Positions 60,487-64,000 of a stretch of 64,000 bases of DNA are shown here, in pieces (the first letter of the stretch is position 1; each line of letters opens with the position of its first letter). The stretch is from Allohahella sp002354735. GTDB lineage: Bacteria; Pseudomonadota; Gammaproteobacteria; Pseudomonadales; Oleiphilaceae. A program made the position numbers and the translations under genes. The notes under the pieces were generated by a model. It made no database searches. It worked only from the letters and a program-made list of their open reading frames with translations, and had not been told where the DNA came from. Where the stretch lies: the NCBI RefSeq assembly GCF_047946665.1, contig NZ_CP172312.1:3596001-3660000 (forward strand). The letters are read 5' to 3'.

Positions 60487-61527
60487 ATGACTACAGGCTC
60501 GGAAATGACCCTAGAAGAACAGAATCTGCGTCGGGCCTTTACCCGACAAAAAGACCGACAACACTGCGCGCAGCTCAGCCTGCACGCCATAGAGCTGATT
60601 TCATTACTACAGCAACACCGGGGTATGGTACTGGCCGTACTCGGTGGCGATGTCTTTTTTGAAACTCGTGTAGATGCCATTCGCCCACAGATCATCGATC
60701 AGTTGCGGGTGCTCAAGAAGTTCATTTCCGAACTATTCCCCGAAGCTGAATGGCAGCGGCTCTGCGATGAGTGGTATACGCTGTCTCACCACTGGCGCCA
60801 GGACAGTGCCTCGGAAAGCTTTGATCTGCACACGCATGTGATTCAGCAGATGTTACTGCTGTTGCGCACCTATAATAACGCCGGTGTATTCGACCAGATA
60901 TCGGAACCTGACCGACGACTGGCCTATCTCACACTGAACCAGCTACCTGAATTAATGGAGACCGCCGCAGAAATTCGCGGTATCGCCACGTTTTTGTTGG
61001 CCAGGCAGTCCATGAATGAAGCCGACGCCAACGCCAACGCAGCCAATCCTTCACCGCTCGCGCTCAAGCTGCAGTACCTTCACAAGTACTTCGACGAAAG
61101 TCTGCAGAGGCTCGAGCAGCAGTCACCAGATCTGCAGGAGCCGGCCTCCCTCGAACAGGAGCGCCTTGCAAGGCATTGGCAGGAGCTGGACGTCTACTGG
61201 CAGCAGATCCAGCCCTCGCTCAAGCTGTTCGGTTTGCAGCCTCGTCCGAGTCCTTACCCGGTCAGGCGTCGCCGGTCGCTCAGCCGGGCCAGGTCCAGTG
61301 AAGTACTCACCGCCACCGCACACACGAAGGGCTCCGAAGCACAACTCCCTGATGCGCATGTGCAGCTGTTCTTCAACGAGATCAGCGAGTTGGTATTTTC
61401 CATCCAGCGCCTGATCAAGCTGGGCCTTGCCGCCATACCACGAATGACCGAGCCTTCACTGGCCGAGTGGATCGACATCGCGCCTCCGGCGCAACATCGA
61501 CGCCCTCGCAGTCTCCTGCGCCATTGA
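60487..61527 (+). CDS. Helical protein of unknown function, possibly NIT-like
   Basis: A 346-residue soluble, mostly helical protein. HAIELISLLQQHRGMVLAVL near residue 40 and AAEIRGIATFLLARQ near residue 170 resemble the paired helices of nitrate/nitrite-sensing (NIT) domains, but the match is by eye and weak. The second half has a Pro/Arg-rich linker (PSPYPVRRRRSLSRARSS) and a C-terminal helical segment. Two ATG starts are possible (60487, 60505), neither with a good ribosome site. Confidence 0.6.
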   Translation: MTTGSEMTLEEQNLRRAFTRQKDRQHCAQLSLHAIELISLLQQHRGMVLAVLGGDVFFETRVDAIRPQIIDQLRVLKKFISELFPEAEWQRLCDEWYTLSHHWRQDSASESFDLHTHVIQQMLLLLRTYNNAGVFDQISEPDRRLAYLTLNQLPELMETAAEIRGIATFLLARQSMNEADANANAANPSPLALKLQYLHKYFDESLQRLEQQSPDLQEPASLEQERLARHWQELDVYWQQIQPSLKLFGLQPRPSPYPVRRRRSLSRARSSEVLTATAHTKGSEAQLPDAHVQLFFNEISELVFSIQRLIKLGLAAIPRMTEPSLAEWIDIAPPAQHRRPRSLLRH

Positions 61528-61535
61528 GGCAAGGG

Positions 61536-63098
61536 TCACAGCCGGCTGGCAGATTCGCCACGGCCGGCGTAAGCAATAGCCTCCATGAGATGTGGCGTCT
61601 GAATCTCCCGGCTCTCGGCCAGATCACTAATGGTCTGGGCGACCCGGAGAATCTTGTACCAGGCACGGGCAGAAAGGTGGAGCTTCTGTGCCGCTCGCTC
61701 CAGCAGTGTCTGCTGGGGGCCACCGAGGCTGATGGTGCGCTGCGTATCTGCAGGACTCATGAGGCCATTCAGGATGCCCTGCCTGGCATGCTGTCGCTGC
61801 TGAGCTTTGGCCACACGCTCAGCTATCGCGCTGCTCGGCTCGCCGCGGGCACCCGACAGCTCCTCAAACTTTACCGGCGAGAGCGTCATCTGTAGGTCGA
61901 AGCGATCCTGAATCGGACCCGAGATACGGTCCCGGTACTTCCTGATCTGCAGCGCACTACAGGCGCAAGATTTCTCGGTATGACCATCGTAGCCGCAAGG
62001 ACATGGATTCATTGCGCCGATAAGCAGGAAGCGAGCGGGAAAGGCGACCTGTCTCTGAGAGCGGGTCACACTGATGCTGTGTTGCTCAAGTGGCTGACGC
62101 AGCGCTTCCAGGGTGCGGCCGGAGAACTCAGGCAACTCATCTAGGAACAGAACGCCATGATTCGCAAGGGAGATTTCGCCAGGCTGAGGTGAGCGACCAC
62201 CGCCGACAATGGCCGAAACGGAGGCACTATGATGCGGGCTTCGAAATGGTGGCTTTCGAGAGGTCAGAATCATTTCCCCTGGCGTGAGCGCTGCTTCTGG
62301 CTGACCGATATCGCTCTGGCTGACCGAATAGATCGAAGCGGTCTCGAAGGCCTGTTGACGGCTGAGATCCGGTAGCAATGACAGTATTCGCCTGGCCAGC
62401 ATGGTCTTGCCAGACCCGGGCGGCCCGTTCATGAGCAAATGGTGATGACCGGCCGCAGCGATTTCGAGAGCCCGCCGTGCCTGAAACTGGCCTCTGACAT
62501 CTGCCATGTCATCTGTTGCTGGGTGCTGCGCCGAGGCAGGCAAACTGTGCTGTGAGGGCCGCGCAGGGTGGATCGATGTCGGATCGTTCAGGTAATCAGT
62601 CACATCGCGCAAGGTAGTGAATCCGAAAGCCTCGATGCCGTCCAGATTGCCCAGCAAATCGATCTTGGCTGCAGCAGTCAGCAATGGGTGACCGGCTTGA
62701 TGACTGGCTAGCGCTGCCGGCAATAATCCACTGACGGGCTTGATCTGACCAGAGAGGGAAAGCTCCCCGAAAATTTCACAGTTGGCGAGGGTACGCTTTG
62801 CCGCCTCGCTCAATTGTCTTGATGCAGCCAGGATGCTTAGCGCAATGGCCAGGTCAAAGCGCCCCCCGCACTTCGGCAGATCGGCCGGTGCCATATTGAT
62901 GGTAATGCGCCGGGCGGGAAACTCGAAGCCGGAGTTGATCAACGCACTACGAACCCGATCTTTTGATTCACGCACCGCCGCCTCAGGCAGACCGACTATC
63001 GAGAGGGCAGGCAGACCATTGGATATATGGGTTTCGATATAAACAAGAGGCGCAGTGACGCCGATGAGCGCCCTGCTACAAACAACAGATAATGACAT
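61536..63098 (-). CDS. comM: ComM/YifB-type Mg-chelatase-like AAA+ ATPase
   Basis: A 520-residue hexameric helicase of the ComM family that promotes branch migration of incoming DNA in natural transformation. The N-terminal domain (VEIETHISNG-like YIETHISNGLPALSIVGLPE) precedes AAA+ Walker A NGPPGSGKTMLARRIL and Walker B GVLFLDELPEFSG. The CxxC-like ACSALQIRKYRDRISGPI and the C-terminal YAGRGES complete it. ATG 63098 was chosen over the longer frame. It ends 8 bp from the convergent 60487 gene. Confidence 0.96.
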   Translation of the reverse strand: MSLSVVCSRALIGVTAPLVYIETHISNGLPALSIVGLPEAAVRESKDRVRSALINSGFEFPARRITINMAPADLPKCGGRFDLAIALSILAASRQLSEAAKRTLANCEIFGELSLSGQIKPVSGLLPAALASHQAGHPLLTAAAKIDLLGNLDGIEAFGFTTLRDVTDYLNDPTSIHPARPSQHSLPASAQHPATDDMADVRGQFQARRALEIAAAGHHHLLMNGPPGSGKTMLARRILSLLPDLSRQQAFETASIYSVSQSDIGQPEAALTPGEMILTSRKPPFRSPHHSASVSAIVGGGRSPQPGEISLANHGVLFLDELPEFSGRTLEALRQPLEQHSISVTRSQRQVAFPARFLLIGAMNPCPCGYDGHTEKSCACSALQIRKYRDRISGPIQDRFDLQMTLSPVKFEELSGARGEPSSAIAERVAKAQQRQHARQGILNGLMSPADTQRTISLGGPQQTLLERAAQKLHLSARAWYKILRVAQTISDLAESREIQTPHLMEAIAYAGRGESASRL

Positions 63099-63197
63099 TT
63101 CACCGTCCCTGGTGATTTTGAGAGATGGGGAGCACGACAGCGCTCCCCGCAATAGACGACCGTCCTGGTCATCGTATTCAAACTAACGCTTTATGGC

Positions 63198-63452
63198 TTA
63201 CTGGCTAACCAGCTTGCCCTCAACCTGGTCCAGACGCTTCTCGAGGGCGGCAAGCCGCTCACGCGTACGAATGAGCACGGCTTTCTGCGCTTCGAACTCT
63301 TCACGCGACACGACATCCAGCTTGTCAAGAATGCTGCTGACCGCTGTTTTGAGTTGCATCTGCGCATCCTGCTGGGCACTGCGCGCGAGGCCTGGCACAT
63401 ACTGGCCAAAATTTTCGTGAAAACCCTGAAGCAGATCCACTGGAGACTTCAT
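63198..63452 (-). CDS. ubiK: Ubiquinone biosynthesis accessory factor UbiK
   Basis: An 84-residue YqiC/UbiK-type protein, a helical accessory factor of the Ubi complex for aerobic ubiquinone synthesis. QDAQMQLKTAVSSILDKLDV and SREEFEAQKAVLIRTRERL plus the coiled coil LAALEKRLDQVEGKL are typical. ATG 63452, with AGAGGT upstream, gives the usual start. It lies 99 bp upstream of comM on the same strand. Confidence 0.92.
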   Translation of the reverse strand: MKSPVDLLQGFHENFGQYVPGLARSAQQDAQMQLKTAVSSILDKLDVVSREEFEAQKAVLIRTRERLAALEKRLDQVEGKLVSQ

Positions 63453-63670
63453 TGAGCTGTACCTCTTCCATTTCAAATTAGGATAAATCTTGGTGTTTGT
63501 GTGTAACGAAGACCATCCTGTTTTCCCGGTGCCATAGTAACACCACCCACATACACTAGTGGTAGGCGATTTCCGTTAAATAGTGCTCATTTTTTGATCC
63601 TTTCGAACCAAAGCTCACCCTGTTTTGGTCCTTCCTGTATTAGGCGCCGGTACAACCGCCTGGACGAGGC

Positions 63671-63685
63671 GCACGCTTTTGGTGC
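63671..63685 (+). promoter_or_regulatory. NtrC-binding-site-like dyad
   Basis: GCAC, seven bases, then GTGC, which is the spacing of the NtrC consensus dyad. It lies about 255 bp before the glnK start, an enhancer-like distance. Confidence 0.55.
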
Positions 63686-63887
63686 GTCGCCCATCTCGCG
63701 GGCTCGTTTGGTGCACTATTTCGCGTCATCGCGGTGCAGTCAAGCAAAGCTCATCTCCCTTACGATCGTCAAAAGTCTCATTTCGCACCGCTAACGCCAT
63801 GTATCTAAACGATTTGTAATGCCTGGCATGCTTCGTGGTTAGCAAGTGCATCTCGCTCGTTAAAAGTGGGTCGACATTTTCAACGGC

Positions 63888-63903
63888 AGGCTAGCAACCG
63901 GCT
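63888..63903 (+). promoter_or_regulatory. Possible sigma-54 promoter of glnK
   Basis: GG at 63889-63890 and GC at 63901-63902 are ten bases apart, as required for a -24/-12 promoter, and would place the transcript start about 25 bp before the glnK ATG. The rest of the consensus is weak. Confidence 0.35.
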
Positions 63904-63939
63904 CAATTACCAGCGTTTAGGCGGCATTAGGAGACAGAT

Positions 63940-64000
63940 ATGAAACTTGTTACTGCCATCATCAAACCTTTCAAACTCGATGACGTTCGCGAAGCACTCT
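63940..64000 (+). CDS. glnK: PII nitrogen regulatory protein (partial)
   Basis: The first 20 codons of a PII protein (MKLVTAIIKPFKLDDVREAL); the gene continues past the window edge. AGGAG precedes the ATG. PII proteins signal nitrogen and carbon status to AmtB and other targets. The nearby ubiK-comM context is that of glnK-amtB in pseudomonads; glnB is the alternative, but the NtrC-like upstream boxes favour glnK. Confidence 0.88.
   Translation, partial: MKLVTAIIKPFKLDDVREAL

Larger units (their letters stand above)
63477..63939. promoter_or_regulatory. Regulatory region upstream of glnK
   Basis: A 463-bp gene-free gap between divergent ubiK and glnK. It contains NtrC-like dyads (one good at 63671-63685, partial ones near 63700-63714, 63723-63737 and 63615-63632) and a possible sigma-54 promoter. 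Three GGTGC half-sites on one face make enhancer function plausible. Confidence 0.55.

Noticed and set aside
63830..63850. TGGCAT-type sequence as the sigma-54 promoter of glnK
   Set aside because: The GG-to-GC spacing is wrong (not ten bases).

Overview
The window looks like a chromosome segment of a gammaproteobacterium close to Pseudomonas (Pseudomonadaceae-like). The evidence is the gene content and local order: pilT-pilU divergent from yggS-proC-yggT; metX-metW-DUF4426-rdgB-hemW; recG-oxyR; gmk-rpoZ-spoT-ridA; rph and pyrE flanking a Crc-type protein; polA divergent from a DUF2782 gene and thrB; comM-ubiK-glnK. In P. aeruginosa these blocks lie in several separate places, so the order here is rearranged. 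No tRNA, rRNA, CRISPR array or prophage was seen.

Layout. (1) 1-6.5 kb: DUF924 and epimerase genes on the plus strand, then a leftward accessory set (GNAT, YdeI-like, MmcQ/YjbR, thioesterase, EamA exporter, M14 peptidase, GAF-GGDEF diguanylate cyclase). (2) 6.7-20.2 kb: an accessory island of small leftward genes. From about 8.1 kb most are separated by attC recombination sites, which makes this an integron gene-cassette array. No integrase gene is visible, so within this window it is a CALIN (cluster of attC sites lacking an integrase). Cargo includes three type II toxin-antitoxin modules plus one decayed copy, a carbon-nitrogen hydrolase, an Asp/Glu racemase, an acetyltransferase, a cupin, a HEAT-like protein, an RDD protein and several unknown small proteins. 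An IS1111-group element has inserted exactly at the end of one attC. (3) 20.5-36.7 kb: CBS protein, RmlD-like protein, YbaK/HDOD protein, recG-oxyR, an internally duplicated membrane protein, a secreted GH18 chitinase, ridA, spoT, rpoZ, gmk, a SlyX-like protein and an alpha/beta hydrolase. (4) 36.9-48.4 kb: outer-membrane protein, yicC, rph, crc, pyrE, DUF4124, thrB, polA and a chemoreceptor. (5) 48.5-64 kb: pilU-pilT, yggS-proC-yggT, a dynamin-like GTPase, metX-metW to hemW, trmB, an unknown helical protein, comM, ubiK and the start of glnK with NtrC-like boxes upstream.

The core genes cover stringent response and nucleotide metabolism (spoT, gmk, pyrE, rph), methionine and threonine synthesis, oxidative stress, twitching motility, DNA uptake and repair (comM, recG, polA) and nitrogen control. 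The most interesting part is the integrase-less cassette array with its attC-targeting IS. The noncoding 3' end of that IS carries an attC-like stretch that could be part of a target-guiding RNA. Other points worth a look are an OxyR with an insertion just after its second redox cysteine, a dynamin-like GTPase between yggT and metX, and a terminator hairpin lying against the start of the RmlD-like gene.
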